A model generated the notes under the pieces. The model saw only the letters and a list, made by a program, of their open reading frames with translations, did no database searches and was not told where the DNA came from. The position numbers and the translations under genes were made by a program. Below are positions 53,093 to 63,206 of a DNA stretch of 64,000 nt, piece after piece. The stretch lies in the NCBI RefSeq assembly GCF_051622035.1, contig NC_135357.1, forward strand, positions 36,563,691-36,627,690, written 5' to 3'. The stretch comes from Arctopsyche grandis. Taxonomy: Eukaryota > Arthropoda > Insecta > Trichoptera > Hydropsychidae. The first letter of the stretch is position 1, and each line of letters begins with the position of its first letter.

Positions 53093-56000
53093 TCAATATT
53101 CGACGGCCTTATACCTTGCGAGTCTATCCAGGTGCACCACCATTAATCGGTTTGAGCCGTCGAATTCCCTGCGTATCCTATACACTACGTCACTATGGTG
53201 TACGGTCCTTCCCACAGCGATTGCAGCTTTGGTGAAATCCCTGGAGTCTTGGCAGGGTTGTACAGCCATACTCGGTCACCTGTTTCGTACGCCGGTTCGG
53301 TTCTGCGGACGTCGTATCGCGTCTTCATACGGCTATTCTGCATCCGGAGGTGGGCTCTGGCGAACCGATGTACCTTGGCCATGTCTTCGGTCAACTTCGT
53401 GGTATATCGGTGTGGATCCTGAGGTTCGCTGTCTGGTGGAGGGCCCCCATATAGTAGGTCCGCCGGCATGCGCAGTTCTCGTCCGTACATCATGGCTGCT
53501 GGTGATGCTCCTGTCGCATCGTGTTGGGCCGCTCTATATGCCATGAGGAAGTGCGGAACCAGCGTGTCCCAGTCGTCCTGCTCGTCGTTGACGAACTTCG
53601 TCAAGTGCGCCCGCATGGTTCGATTGAGTCGCTCGACCATCGGACTGAGGTCGGTATGGTGTTGTTCTCGTTTTGTGTACGCCCAGCCGGTCCAGTGCCT
53701 GACGGAACAACTTCGACTCGAAGTTTCGTCCCTGGTCAGAGTGCAGCTCGTTCGGGACGCCTAGCCGCGTGAACACTTGTTCTACCAGGGCGTCTGCTAC
53801 GGTCTCTGCCTCCTGGTTCGGTAGTGAAATCGCTTCCGGCCACTTCGTGAAGTAGTCCATGGCCACCAGTATGTATCGGTTTCCTCGTTCGGTGGCCGGG
53901 AGTGGACCCAGAATGTCGACTGCCATTCGTTGTAGTGGCGTCCCCGAAAGGTACGGTTGAAGTGCCCCGCGATTCCTTCGGTGTGGTCCGTTGTGGGCCC
54001 CGCACTGTGCGCATCGTTCGCACCACTGGGTGACGTCGATTCGACACGTCGGCCAGTAATATTTTTGGCGCACGTTTCGGTACGTTTTATTGATACCGAA
54101 GTGGCCCCCCGTGGGCGCGTTGTGCATCTCCCACATGATTTCGGGTATCTTCTCAGTCGGCACCACCAGCTGCTTTGTGTGACGTGTTCCCGCGGTGTTC
54201 TCCCATCTCCGGTACAGCTTACCGCCTTCCACCTCCAATGCGTCCCATTGGGTCCACAGTATTTTCAGTTCCTGCTCCTCAGCAGATACTGTTTTCCACG
54301 GTGGTCTCGTTCCGGCGTTCTTCCACTCGACGATTTTGTCGATCGTCGAGTTTGTCATCTCGTTGGGCAAGATCCCTACGAGGGCTACTCGTGCTTCCGG
54401 TTCTGCGGGTTCTACTGGTTCCGTTCGGGCCGAGTCGTTTTCTTGATCGGTTGTCTCTGCGCGTGAGCATTTGGGACACTCTTCCGTACACGGCCTTCGC
54501 GATAGTGCGTCCGCGTTCCCGTGCTTTATCCCCGGTCGATGAATGATGGTCACGTTGTACTGGCCCAGAATTTCCAGCCACCTCGCCAACTGGCCCTCCG
54601 GTCTTTTGAAGTTCTTCAGCCACGTTAACGCTGAGTGGTCGGTTCGTAACGTGAACTTCGAGCCCGATAGGTAGTGGTGGAAGTGTTGAATGGCTTTAAT
54701 TGCCGCCAATAGTTCTTTTCGGGTCACGCAATAGTTTTGTTCGGGTTTGTTCATTGTCCGGCTGAAATACCCGATCACTTTCTCCACCCCCCCTTGAACT
54801 TGAGACAAAACTGCACCGATGCTATGTTGACTGGCGTCGGTGTCCAACACATATCGCTCTCCCGGCTGGGGATACGACATAATTGGCGTGGTAGTCAGCG
54901 CTTCTTTCAACTTTTCGAACGCTTGTTCGCACGTCGGTGTCCACTTGAACTCGCGCCCTTTTTCCGTTAGCTGATGGAGTGGTTTCGCGATCTCGGCGAA
55001 ATTGCGCACAAATTTTCGGTAGTACGTGGCCAGTCCCAGGAAGCTGCGCATTTGGGTTTGTGTTTTCGGAGTCGTCCAGTCCCGCACGGTTTGGACTTTC
55101 TTCGGATCTGTCGAAATTCCTTCGGCTGACACTCGGTGTCCCAGAAATTCGACCTCGAGGCAGCACAATCGACACTTGTCTGCATTCAATTTAAGGCCGG
55201 CTGCCTGTATCCGTTCGAACACATTGTTTAAATGCACCAAGTGTTCGTCTTTTTGTTCGTCAAGTTTTGCTGTGCACGATAATGTCGTCTAGATACACGA
55301 GGACATTGCTTATGTCACCGACCACTTTTGTCATTAACCGTACGAACGTCGCTGGCGCGTTACACAACCCGAATGGCATCACTTTGAACTGAAACAGACC
55401 GAACTCTGTTACGAACGCTGTCTTCTCGCGGTCTTCCGGGGCGACCGGTACCTGCCAGAATCCGCTCTGCAGATCCAGTGTGCTGAAGTAGCTCGCTCCG
55501 TTCAACTGGTCGAAAGTGTCGTCGATCCTCGGGATGGGGTGTGAGTCTATTTTGGTGACGGTGTTCAGTTTCCGGTAGTCCACGCACATCCTTAGCGACC
55601 CGTCCTTTTTGGCGACCGGAACTACCGGTTACGCCCACGGCCCGTGCCCCGGTTCTATCGCGCCCTGCTTCAGTAAGTCGTCGATCATAGCGCGTACTTC
55701 CTCTTTCCGTGCTAGCGGTATCCTTCTCGGCGGCTGTTTCATCGGCTTCGCGTCTCCCACGTCGATGGTGTGGACCGCCTTGGTGGTCCTTCCTTGGTCC
55801 TTCTCGTCCCGGGCGAACGCTTTCCGATTTTCCCGAATCATGGTCTCGAGGCGCCGTTTCTCTTCTGGCAGAATATCGGCCCTCTCGAGTAACGCCGTGA
55901 TCTTCGGGTGGGGTACTTCCCCGCGGATGCTCTTGACAGCAGGTGCGTTTTTCTTCCCTTTCTCGCGTTGCACGCCCCTGATGATACACTTCTCCTCTCC

Positions 56001-56396
56001 GCCCAACTCGAACGTAGCTCGGACATGTCTCAGTGCGTCCAGTCCCAACAATATGGGATCCTGGATATCCGCCACCGCTACGTTCCACGGAAACTTTTCG
56101 CCCTGCAGATTAAGAGTCACCCGTATCCATCGGTGGATCTTGATGGTTTGGCCCGCCGCTTGCCGCGCTCTGCTGTAATGGCCCTTCACGACGGTGTAAT
56201 CTTTAGGAGAGATCTTCGCGAACAGTTCCGGGTTGATCACCGTGATGCACGCCCCGGTGTCCCCCACCATTCGACACGGCACGCCTCCGATCTCTCCTTT
56301 CACGACAAACGAGCCGGCCGTGCCGCTGCCGTCCAGTTTGTTCACTGTTTTGTGTTTTGCGTGCACCGGTGATCGGTCTGACCCGTAACAGGCCGA
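53093..56396 (-). pseudogene. pol: Gypsy-3 pol, interrupted
   Basis: Protease (GDTGACITVINPELF) is at about 56270; RT with DLQSGFWQVPVA and YLDDIIVHS at 55.3-55.5 kb; RNase H with LDTDASQHSIGAV; integrase with GGHFGINK, WCERCAQCGAHNG, AVDILGPL and LHSDQGRNFES. Lesions: TAA at about 55629 just before the RT block, frameshifts near 55250, 53640 and 53185. The last frame (VVYRIRRE) ends at 53093. The protease lies in the gag frame beyond the gag TGA, not in the -1 frame. Confidence 0.9.
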
Positions 56397-57554
56397 TCAC
56401 TGCTCGTTTCCCGAAGCCGCCTCCTCCTCGTCGTCTTCATCCTCGTCGTTCGTTGGCTCCAGCTTCCGGACCCTCTTCTTGCGGCACAACCGGCTAATGT
56501 GTCCCGTTTGTCCGCAGTTCCAACACGTTGGAGTGGTAGTGGCTGGTCGCGCTGTCTGGTCTGATGACACCCATCGTGGGGGTCGCACGGCCGGTCGAGA
56601 TGGTCTGAACGCTCCCGCGTCGGGACGTACTGTTCTCGACGTTGGTTGTGCCGACCGTTGTTCCTTCGCTTCGAAGATGACGGCTTGTCGTGTTGCGTCG
56701 GCTCTGGTTATCACGTCCGCTGTAGTCGGGGTGATCCGGAGCGCGCCAAGTTTGGCCCGTAGACTGGGGTACGTGAAGGAGTTCGCCGCTATGCACACGG
56801 TCATGCGTTCGACTGCTTCGGCGTTTGTGTGGACGCCCTCCAGCATGTCTTCGCAGAGGGCTCGTATCGCGTCTACGTGGTCCGCGGCTGGTTCTTCCGC
56901 ACTCCATCTTCTCTGTTCCGCTGCCGCATGGCATGCAATCGGTGTGCCCTGTCGTCTGAAGCGTTGGGCCAGCTCTTCCGTCAAGTCGTCGTAGCTCAGC
57001 GTCGATGGCAGCTGACTGGCGAAAATGGCGGCCGCACCTCGGAGTTGGCAGCACAGTCGGTCCTCCAGGTTCGTCGTCTCCTTGTTCAGCCGTGCAGCAA
57101 ACTCGAAGTGGTTGAGGAAGTCCTTCCACCGTTCAGTACCGTCGAACGTGGTGTAGTCGTACCGGTGGGAATGTTGCCGCACCCCGTACGTGTCTCGCTG
57201 TGTGGTCCGCCTGTCCTCGTAACATACCTCTGATCTCCTCGGTGGTTCTGGATGTACGTCGGCTTTCGGCTGCGTTGGTGTCGCAGACTTCTCCCAGGAC
57301 TGCAAAAACGTGGCGAAGGTGTTTTGCAGGGACTGGACCTGCTCTTGGCAGCTCGCCATTCCCTGGCTTAGCTCCTTGTAGCTCGGCTCCGGTGTCCTTG
57401 GCACCCGGCTCCTCGACACCCGGCTCCTCTGCTCCTCCCGTCTCCGTCCTCCGTTGCTCAGCTCCCCAGGGCTTTGTTCTCGATTCGGCTCCATTTCTTC
57501 CGGCAGCGATGAAGACCCCGAATCCGCACCTTTGTGGCTCCTTGTCTCAACCAT
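56397..57554 (-). CDS. gag: Gypsy-3 gag, 385 aa
   Basis: ATG at 57554 lies close to the PBS. A charged N-terminus leads to a helical region (LSQGMASCQEQVQSLQNTF), a capsid-like region (YDYTTFDGTERWKDFLNHFE), and one canonical CCHC knuckle, CWNCGQTGHISRLC. The C-terminus is acidic (TNDEDEDDEEEAA). The frame is intact. GGGAAAC lies near the end at 56406-56412, in the same relative place as the Gypsy-1 slip site. Confidence 0.9.
   Translation of the reverse strand: MVETRSHKGADSGSSSLPEEMEPNREQSPGELSNGGRRREEQRSRVSRSRVPRTPEPSYKELSQGMASCQEQVQSLQNTFATFLQSWEKSATPTQPKADVHPEPPRRSEVCYEDRRTTQRDTYGVRQHSHRYDYTTFDGTERWKDFLNHFEFAARLNKETTNLEDRLCCQLRGAAAIFASQLPSTLSYDDLTEELAQRFRRQGTPIACHAAAEQRRWSAEEPAADHVDAIRALCEDMLEGVHTNAEAVERMTVCIAANSFTYPSLRAKLGALRITPTTADVITRADATRQAVIFEAKEQRSAQPTSRTVRPDAGAFRPSRPAVRPPRWVSSDQTARPATTTPTCWNCGQTGHISRLCRKKRVRKLEPTNDEDEDDEEEAASGNEQ
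56406..56412 (-). promoter_or_regulatory. GGGAAAC heptamer before the Gypsy-3 gag stop
   Basis: The gag frame reads TCG GGA AAC GAG CAG TGA, placing G GGA AAC in X XXY YYZ register. The -1 frame is open to 56203, but the protease is now in the zero frame, so a one-base indel must have occurred between about 56330 and 56400 if the slip was ancestral. Confidence 0.6.
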
Positions 57555-57558
57555 GTAG

Positions 57559-57576
57559 ATCCCACTTCTGACACCA
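57559..57576 (-). other. Gypsy-3 primer-binding site, tRNA-Leu type, 18 nt
   Basis: Minus strand TGGTGTCAGAAGTGGGAT, one base after the LTR, complements the 3' end of tRNA-Leu (ATCCCACTTCTGACACCA). Confidence 0.8.
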
Positions 57577-57577
57577 G

Positions 57578-57866
57578 TGAAGAGTATTCAAGGGTAAGTG
57601 GAGTCAGGTCGAGGTACAAGAAAACACGCAGGCAGGTTCCAGGTCTTTATTGCTGCTCGTCCGGTGGAGGTCAGGTTCCGAATGCCACCGTTCGAGAGCG
57701 CACCATACTTATAAATATTCAGCGCTCAGCGCATGCACGTTATGACCCGTATAGTCATTGGTCAAGGAGTCGGGTGTAGCCATTGGCCGCAACGCCCGAC
57801 TCCACCATTGGTCGGCGCCACCATGACGTCACCGGTCTACGGGGCGTCTCTCTATGTAACGTTACA
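57578..57866 (-). repeat. Gypsy-3 5' LTR, 289 bp
   Basis: No difference from the 3' LTR was found by eye. ATAT follows at 57867-57870. Confidence 0.93.
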
Positions 57867-57870
57867 ATAT

Positions 57871-58248
57871 AAATAATGAATCATTACCATCATCATCGCT
57901 AATTAAAGATCTAGGAGTTATTTTTGACGAAAAATTAACTTTTAATTGTCATATAAATTTTATCACAAAAAATGCCATCAAAACACTTGGTTTCTTAATA
58001 AGAAATAGTACTCACTTCAAAAATGTAAATACGATTAAAATTTTATACACCACTCTGGTTAGAAACCAATTAGAGTACAATTCTACCATTTGGTCTCCTT
58101 ATTTAATGAAACAAATTAACATAATAGAGTCAGTGCAAATAAAGTTCATTAGATTCATCAAATTTAAATTTTTTAAAAGTCATAATCATTATGTCAGTGA
58201 CGTTATTATTTATAGGAAACTTAATTTGCTAAAATTATATGACAGAAG
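57871..58248 (+). pseudogene. LINE-C, segment 2: RT thumb region
   Basis: The LINE-C frame resumes after Gypsy-3 (LIKDLGVIFDEKLTFNCHINF, TLVRNQLEYNSTIWSPYL) and runs to YDR, where LINE-D is inserted. Confidence 0.88.
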
Positions 58249-58377
58249 TTGGGTTCTTGTCGTGATCGTGTACAGACGTTGATTACGTGTGTGGCGATTT
58301 GGGCAACGAAATTGTAACAATTAAAAAATTAAAAATAAATTTGTAATATATAATTATGTGTACGTTCTAAGTGTATA

Positions 58378-59460
58378 ATGATGGCATCAGAACGCATAAG
58401 TGAAGTAATAACAATTGAAAAAAAAATTATGGACATTTTGACCACAAAAACTAACAGTATATCAAACGACAATAAGTCATTTTTAATTACATCAGTAAAA
58501 AAATTAGTTGAATATATTTGTGAAAATGAAAATAATGATAAGGAACAATTTTTGGATGTAATATGTGAATTAAGAAGTGAATTTAAAAATTTGAAAAACA
58601 ATATACAAAAAGACATAAATATACTAAAAACTAACAGTGAATTAAACATTTTAAAAAGTGTAAATAAAAATGATAACAATTTAAGTTATGCAAATGCACT
58701 TAAAAAAAATAATAATGACGTAACAATAATTGTTCCGAAAAAAATTCAAGATACGGACAAAACAAAAAATGAGTGCAAAAATTTAATAAAACCAAAGGAA
58801 CTAAAAATAGGAATACAAGGGGTTAAAAAAATCGGTAAAGGGGGCATTGCTGTAACGTGTAACAGTGCACAGGATAGTATTAAATTAATAAAAGAAGTAG
58901 AAAATAAATTAGGGGAGAATTATAATGTTAAAAGAGGGGAATTAAAAAATCCCAAAATTAAAATTGTAGATATGTCGGAGGAACTTACAAGTGAACAGTT
59001 GGCTGAGTGTTTGATGAATCAAAATCAAGAAGTTATAAATGATGGTGAACTGAAGGTGTTAAAAATATGGAAAAGTAGAAAAAATAATAAATATAATGCG
59101 ATAGTGGAAGTAGATTGCAATACATTTAAAAGATTTATTGAAGATGGAAAAGTAAATATAAATTGGGATAGATGTAGGGTTTTTGAAGAAATTAATATTC
59201 TAAGATGTCTAAATTGTTACGGATTTAATCACAAAGCGGTGGATTGTAGAAACAAGGTGACATGTGCGAAATGTGGAGAAGAAGGGCACAAAAGCGAGGG
59301 ATGTAACAATAAAATAATAAAATGTAATAATTGCTTTAAAAGTAATAATAAATTAAAATTAAATTTGAACACAAATCACGGACCGTTGGACACTAAGTGC
59401 AGTGTATATAAAAGAAATATAGAATTAATGAGAAATAGAATTAAGTATAATAATATATAG
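58378..59460 (+). CDS. LINE-D ORF1, 360 aa, Gag-like
   Basis: The N-terminal 110 residues are helical and charged (ITTKTNSISNDNKSF, then LRSEFKNLKNNIQKDINIL), a likely coiled coil. A central RRM-like part (GKGGIAVTCNSAQDSIKLI, IKIVDMSEELTSEQLAECL) precedes zinc knuckles CLNCYGFNHKAVDC and CAKCGEEGHKSEGC, then a third CNNC…H…C. The protein should bind element RNA. It ends at UAG 59458-59460, with CAACCA next; the frame continues without another stop into ORF2. Confidence 0.92.
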   Translation: MMASERISEVITIEKKIMDILTTKTNSISNDNKSFLITSVKKLVEYICENENNDKEQFLDVICELRSEFKNLKNNIQKDINILKTNSELNILKSVNKNDNNLSYANALKKNNNDVTIIVPKKIQDTDKTKNECKNLIKPKELKIGIQGVKKIGKGGIAVTCNSAQDSIKLIKEVENKLGENYNVKRGELKNPKIKIVDMSEELTSEQLAECLMNQNQEVINDGELKVLKIWKSRKNNKYNAIVEVDCNTFKRFIEDGKVNINWDRCRVFEEINILRCLNCYGFNHKAVDCRNKVTCAKCGEEGHKSEGCNNKIIKCNNCFKSNNKLKLNLNTNHGPLDTKCSVYKRNIELMRNRIKYNNI

Positions 59461-59466
59461 CAACCA
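59458..59466 (+). promoter_or_regulatory. Candidate stop-codon readthrough site UAG-CAA-CCA
   Basis: The ORF1 stop UAG is followed by CAACCA, an exact fit to the CARYYA context that promotes readthrough in tobamoviruses and some cellular genes. The downstream frame is the endonuclease-RT frame and has no AUG until well inside the endonuclease. Confidence 0.7.
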
Positions 59467-62289
59467 CCAAAAGGTATCGGTATAAATGTACAAAGTTTTT
59501 TTGCTCACAAGGATGAGGTTTGGAGTTTAACTGTAAGTCAAAAACCATTATTTATAGGTTTAAGTGAAACGCATGTAACTAGTGATTTTGAAGATTTTGA
59601 GCTGAATATAGATGGATATTGTGTTTTGAGATGTGACTCTAATTCTAGACATACGGGTGGGGTACTATTGTATTTAAGGGATGATTTAAGTTACGGTAAT
59701 GTAATAGTTAATAAGGTTGATGGTGAGTTTTGGACAATTGGTGTGGATCTGCTTGTGAATGGAGTTACTGTGTTTTTGCTAGTAATTTACCGCTCTCCGA
59801 ATGGTAGAAGTGGAAGATTTCTTAAATTTTTAGAAGAATTGAGTGAAAGAAGTATAGATGTGAGTAAAAATATAATTATGTTTGGGGACTGGAATTTTAA
59901 TTGGTTACAGACAGAAGAATTTTATGTAAAAAAGTTGAGAAATTGGGTAAATGAATTGGGTTTTAAACAAAAAGTGACGGAAGCAACGAGAGTGAATAAT
60001 TTATCAAGCTCTCTCATTGATTTGGTTATAACAAATATAATGGATCTGCGGTGTGAGGTGAAAGATGTACCGAAAATAGGAGACCATTCTATTGTCAACA
60101 TGTTTTTGGGACAGCGGTTTAGTAACGGAGGACTTAAAAATATACAGGTGACTGAAAGAGAAAACATTGATTATCAATTGATGAATGAATTGTTAAAGGA
60201 GTGTGTATGGGGAAAGGATGGTGATAGTGTGAATGAAATGTGGGAGATAATGTATCGTAATATAACATATTCTAAAAGTAAATGCGTAAAAACCACAAGA
60301 ATCATGCATAAGCATAAGCTGAAACCTTGGTTTACCAAGGAAGTAAAGGAAAGCTTAGTTGATAAGAATGTTAGTTATAAAAGATATAAAATTATTAAGG
60401 CTATGGATGGAATCCAATTAGAAAAGGCTTGGTTAGAGTATAAAAGAAAGAGGAATAAATGTGTGAATGTTTTACGTAATGCGAAGAGGGATTGGCATGA
60501 AAGAAATATTGATGGTGCAAAAAAAGATCCCACAAAAATGTGGCGAATAATTAAAACTTTGATTTCCGGGGGAAAAAATGTTTCTTTGAATGAATTAGAA
60601 GTCGAGGGAGTAGTATATAATGATAAAGAGGATATGGTTGAAAGATTGAATGAGTTTTACATCAATAGTGTGAATGATATAGTTAATTCAATACAAATAA
60701 GGCATAATAGTGTGAATGATGATATTAATTTGGGTTTAAATAAGTTTGAAAGGTTTAAATTAGTGGAAATGGGGGGATTAAATGGTGTATTGAAGGGCAT
60801 GAAATCAGTTTCTAGTATGGATGGATTGACTCTAGATATTTTAATCAACACTTGGGACATGGTTGGACCTCAGTTACTGAAATTAATAAATGAATCGTTA
60901 GAAGTGGGATCCGTCCCGGATGCATGGAAGGTGTCTACTATTGTACCGGTACCAAAGGTTACTGGCACACATAAAGCCAGTGAAATGAGGCCCATCAATA
61001 TGTTACCAATTGTTGAGAAGATGCTGGAGGAAATCGTTATGATTCAATTGAAAGAGTTCATTAGTATAAATGATTGTTTGGTTGTGGAACAGTCTGGATT
61101 TAGAGTGAAACATTCAACAGAAACCGCTATCCAGTTGGTGGTTTCTGATTGGATGGAGACGATGGATGAATCTAGCATGGTTGTTGGAGCAGTTTTTCTA
61201 GATTTTAAGCGAGCGTTCGAGACAGTAGATAGGAATATTTTATTACAAAAATTATATAAGTTAGGAATAAATGGTATAGTATTAAAGTGGCTTCAATCAT
61301 ACTTAAATAATAGAAGGCAAAGAGTAAAAATTGATAAGGTGTTATCCTCTGAATTTGTAACACCTCATGGAGTGCCGCAAGGGTCCAAATTGGGACCCTT
61401 ATTATTTATATTATATATAAACGATATTGTTAAGGTAATTAAGATGTGTAAAATACATTTGTTTGCAGATGATACATTGATATATATAATTGGAAAGAAT
61501 GTTGATGTAATGTCTGAGATTTTAAATATAGAATTAAATTATGTGAATGACTGGTTGTGTGAAAATAAATTAAAGTTGAATGTGAATAAAACAAAAATGA
61601 TGTGGTTGAATGGTAAAAATAAAAATATATTGAATGAAATTAGAATTGATGATAAGTTAATTGAAAAAGTTGAAAATATAAAATACTTAGGTGTATACAT
61701 AGATTCAGGACTAAATTTTAAAATGCACGCTGACTATATAATAAAAAAAATGGCTAGAAAAGTTGGTGTATTATGTAGATTAAGAAATATTTTAAGTAAA
61801 AAAAGTAAAATTTTAGTGTTTAATTCAATTGTCTTGCCACATGTGGTTTATTGTGCCACTGTGCTTAATTTGTTTAGTGGCCAAGATTTAGAAAAAATGC
61901 AAAAAATACAGAATAAAGCTATGAGAGCTATTTTGAATGTGAGTAGATTTAAGAGTATTGGAAGTATGTTAGATGAATTAGGATGGATGAGTATTAGAAT
62001 TAGTCTAAATATTAGTACATTGTCTTTTGTTTATAAGTTAGATCATAAGTTATTACCTAAGTATTTTGATGATTATATAATAAGGAATAGAGATAAACAT
62101 AGTTTTTATACTAGAAATAAGGACAAACTAGTTGTAAGTAGAGTAAGAAAGAATAAGACGGCTGGGGGTGTTTTTCACAGGGGTGTGCTCATGTATAATG
62201 CCCTCCCTGAGTGCGTCAGGTCTGCTAAAAACATGGATGCATTCCTGCGAGGTGCAAAGAGACACCTCTGTGAGGGACAGTACATATAA
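59461..62289 (+). CDS. LINE-D ORF2: endonuclease-reverse transcriptase, 942 codons after the UAG
   Basis: The endonuclease begins within about ten codons of the UAG (INVQSFFAHKDEVWSL, GLSETHV) and continues with TGGVLLYLRDDL, IMFGDWNFNWL and IGDHSIVNMF. RT motifs are PINMLPIVEKMLEEI, QSGFRVKHSTETAIQ, VFLDFKRAFETVDR, GVPQGSKLGPLLF and the active site FADDTLIY; the C-terminal part has LPHVVYCATVLNLFSG. No AUG occurs in frame until about 59878, inside the catalytic domain, so initiation at an internal AUG would give a defective enzyme. Translation is best explained as an ORF1-ORF2 readthrough product. Confidence 0.92.
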   Translation, partial: QPPKGIGINVQSFFAHKDEVWSLTVSQKPLFIGLSETHVTSDFEDFELNIDGYCVLRCDSNSRHTGGVLLYLRDDLSYGNVIVNKVDGEFWTIGVDLLVNGVTVFLLVIYRSPNGRSGRFLKFLEELSERSIDVSKNIIMFGDWNFNWLQTEEFYVKKLRNWVNELGFKQKVTEATRVNNLSSSLIDLVITNIMDLRCEVKDVPKIGDHSIVNMFLGQRFSNGGLKNIQVTERENIDYQLMNELLKECVWGKDGDSVNEMWEIMYRNITYSKSKCVKTTRIMHKHKLKPWFTKEVKESLVDKNVSYKRYKIIKAMDGIQLEKAWLEYKRKRNKCVNVLRNAKRDWHERNIDGAKKDPTKMWRIIKTLISGGKNVSLNELEVEGVVYNDKEDMVERLNEFYINSVNDIVNSIQIRHNSVNDDINLGLNKFERFKLVEMGGLNGVLKGMKSVSSMDGLTLDILINTWDMVGPQLLKLINESLEVGSVPDAWKVSTIVPVPKVTGTHKASEMRPINMLPIVEKMLEEIVMIQLKEFISINDCLVVEQSGFRVKHSTETAIQLVVSDWMETMDESSMVVGAVFLDFKRAFETVDRNILLQKLYKLGINGIVLKWLQSYLNNRRQRVKIDKVLSSEFVTPHGVPQGSKLGPLLFILYINDIVKVIKMCKIHLFADDTLIYIIGKNVDVMSEILNIELNYVNDWLCENKLKLNVNKTKMMWLNGKNKNILNEIRIDDKLIEKVENIKYLGVYIDSGLNFKMHADYIIKKMARKVGVLCRLRNILSKKSKILVFNSIVLPHVVYCATVLNLFSGQDLEKMQKIQNKAMRAILNVSRFKSIGSMLDELGWMSIRISLNISTLSFVYKLDHKLLPKYFDDYIIRNRDKHSFYTRNKDKLVVSRVRKNKTAGGVFHRGVLMYNALPECVRSAKNMDAFLRGAKRHLCEGQYI

Positions 62290-62385
62290 GTTAATTATAA
62301 ATTTTAGAGTTAAGTATAATAATTAAGATGTATTTTTAAATTAGCTTGATAGCTAAAATATATATAAATAAATAAATAAATAAAT

Positions 62386-62815
62386 AGAAGGAAAATTAAC
62401 GATATTTCAGTTCTGTGTGGTCTTCTTAATGGCACTATTAAATGCTCTGACTTGGTGAGTTTAGTGTGCTTCCATGTGCCGGGTAGATCAATTAGATGTA
62501 ACCATCTTTTTGATATGCCCAGGTTTACCACTAATTACTCATTGAACTCAGCTATGTTGAGACTGCACAGAGTTGGAAACGATTTGTCCATGGTCGATTT
62601 ATTCATTGTTAGTAAATATAACATGAAATCTATTTTATTTAAATATTTTTTTAATATAATGTAATTTATTTTGTAGTATATGAATGTATGTGTATTTTTC
62701 TTTTATATTTCATTTTAATTTTTTTTTTTTTTCTTTTTCTTTCTCTATTTCCAACATGTAAAATGGTCAATTTTTTCTTGACCGTAAAATAAAATAAATA
62801 AATAAATATAAAATA
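62386..62815 (+). pseudogene. LINE-C, segment 3: C-terminus, 3' UTR and tail
   Basis: After LINE-D the frame resumes (RRKINDISVLCGLLNG, FHVPGRSIRCNHLF) and ends at 62664. The 3' UTR has a GGTCAA/TTGACC hairpin (62765-62783) and ends in AAATAAATAAATAAAT-type repeats near 62815. Confidence 0.88.
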
Positions 62816-63206
62816 ATAAATAACATTCATTTTCAGGTGCGTACACAGGATATTTTTCTCGCGGCAGTCAAGTCAAGAGCGAACAGGGTTCTAGTTTATA
62901 TATCTAGTCACATACTTATGTATATTATAATAGGAAAAATATTAAATTCCTTTTAATGTACATATGTATCTACATTATTTAAATACTGTCTTTTTAAAAT
63001 TTAAAGCTTCCTCTTATTATCGATATTCCATCAAATGCACAACTTTTTGCTTATTTATTTCTTATTATTTAAGAATGTATAAATTAAGACATAATATAAT
63101 CAAATTTTTCAAATTACATCAATATTTTTTATACAGCGGTAGCTGTTGATAAGCAATTATATTATAACTAAATTTGTCACTGATGTTAGGTATTTTAAAT
63201 TTTAAA
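62816..63206. other. AT-rich DNA without recognised gene
   Basis: No feature supported. It directly precedes the R-start of the Gypsy-1 relative. Confidence 0.5.

Larger units (their letters stand above)
52720..57866 (-). mobile_element. Gypsy-3, LTR retrotransposon with identical LTRs and broken pol
   Basis: Minus-strand order is 5' LTR (57866-57578), PBS, gag, pol, polypurine tract, 3' LTR (53008-52720). Both LTRs are 289 bp and identical by eye. ATAT flanks both ends (52716-52719 and 57867-57870), shared on the left with the adjacent solo LTR. Gag is intact. Pol has one stop and at least three frameshifts. It is related to Gypsy-1 (similar pol, same PBS). Confidence 0.94.
58249..62385 (+). 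mobile_element. LINE-D, complete non-LTR retrotransposon
   Basis: It interrupts LINE-C and is flanked by AGAAG (58244-58248 and 62386-62390). It has a 129-bp 5' UTR, ORF1, one UAG codon, ORF2 in the same frame, a 96-bp 3' UTR with a TTAGCT/AGCTAA hairpin (62341-62356) and a (TAAA)n tail. Apart from the UAG both frames are open, so the element looks young. It is AT-rich, unlike LINE-A and LINE-B. Clade Jockey/CR1-like, not resolved. Confidence 0.9.
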
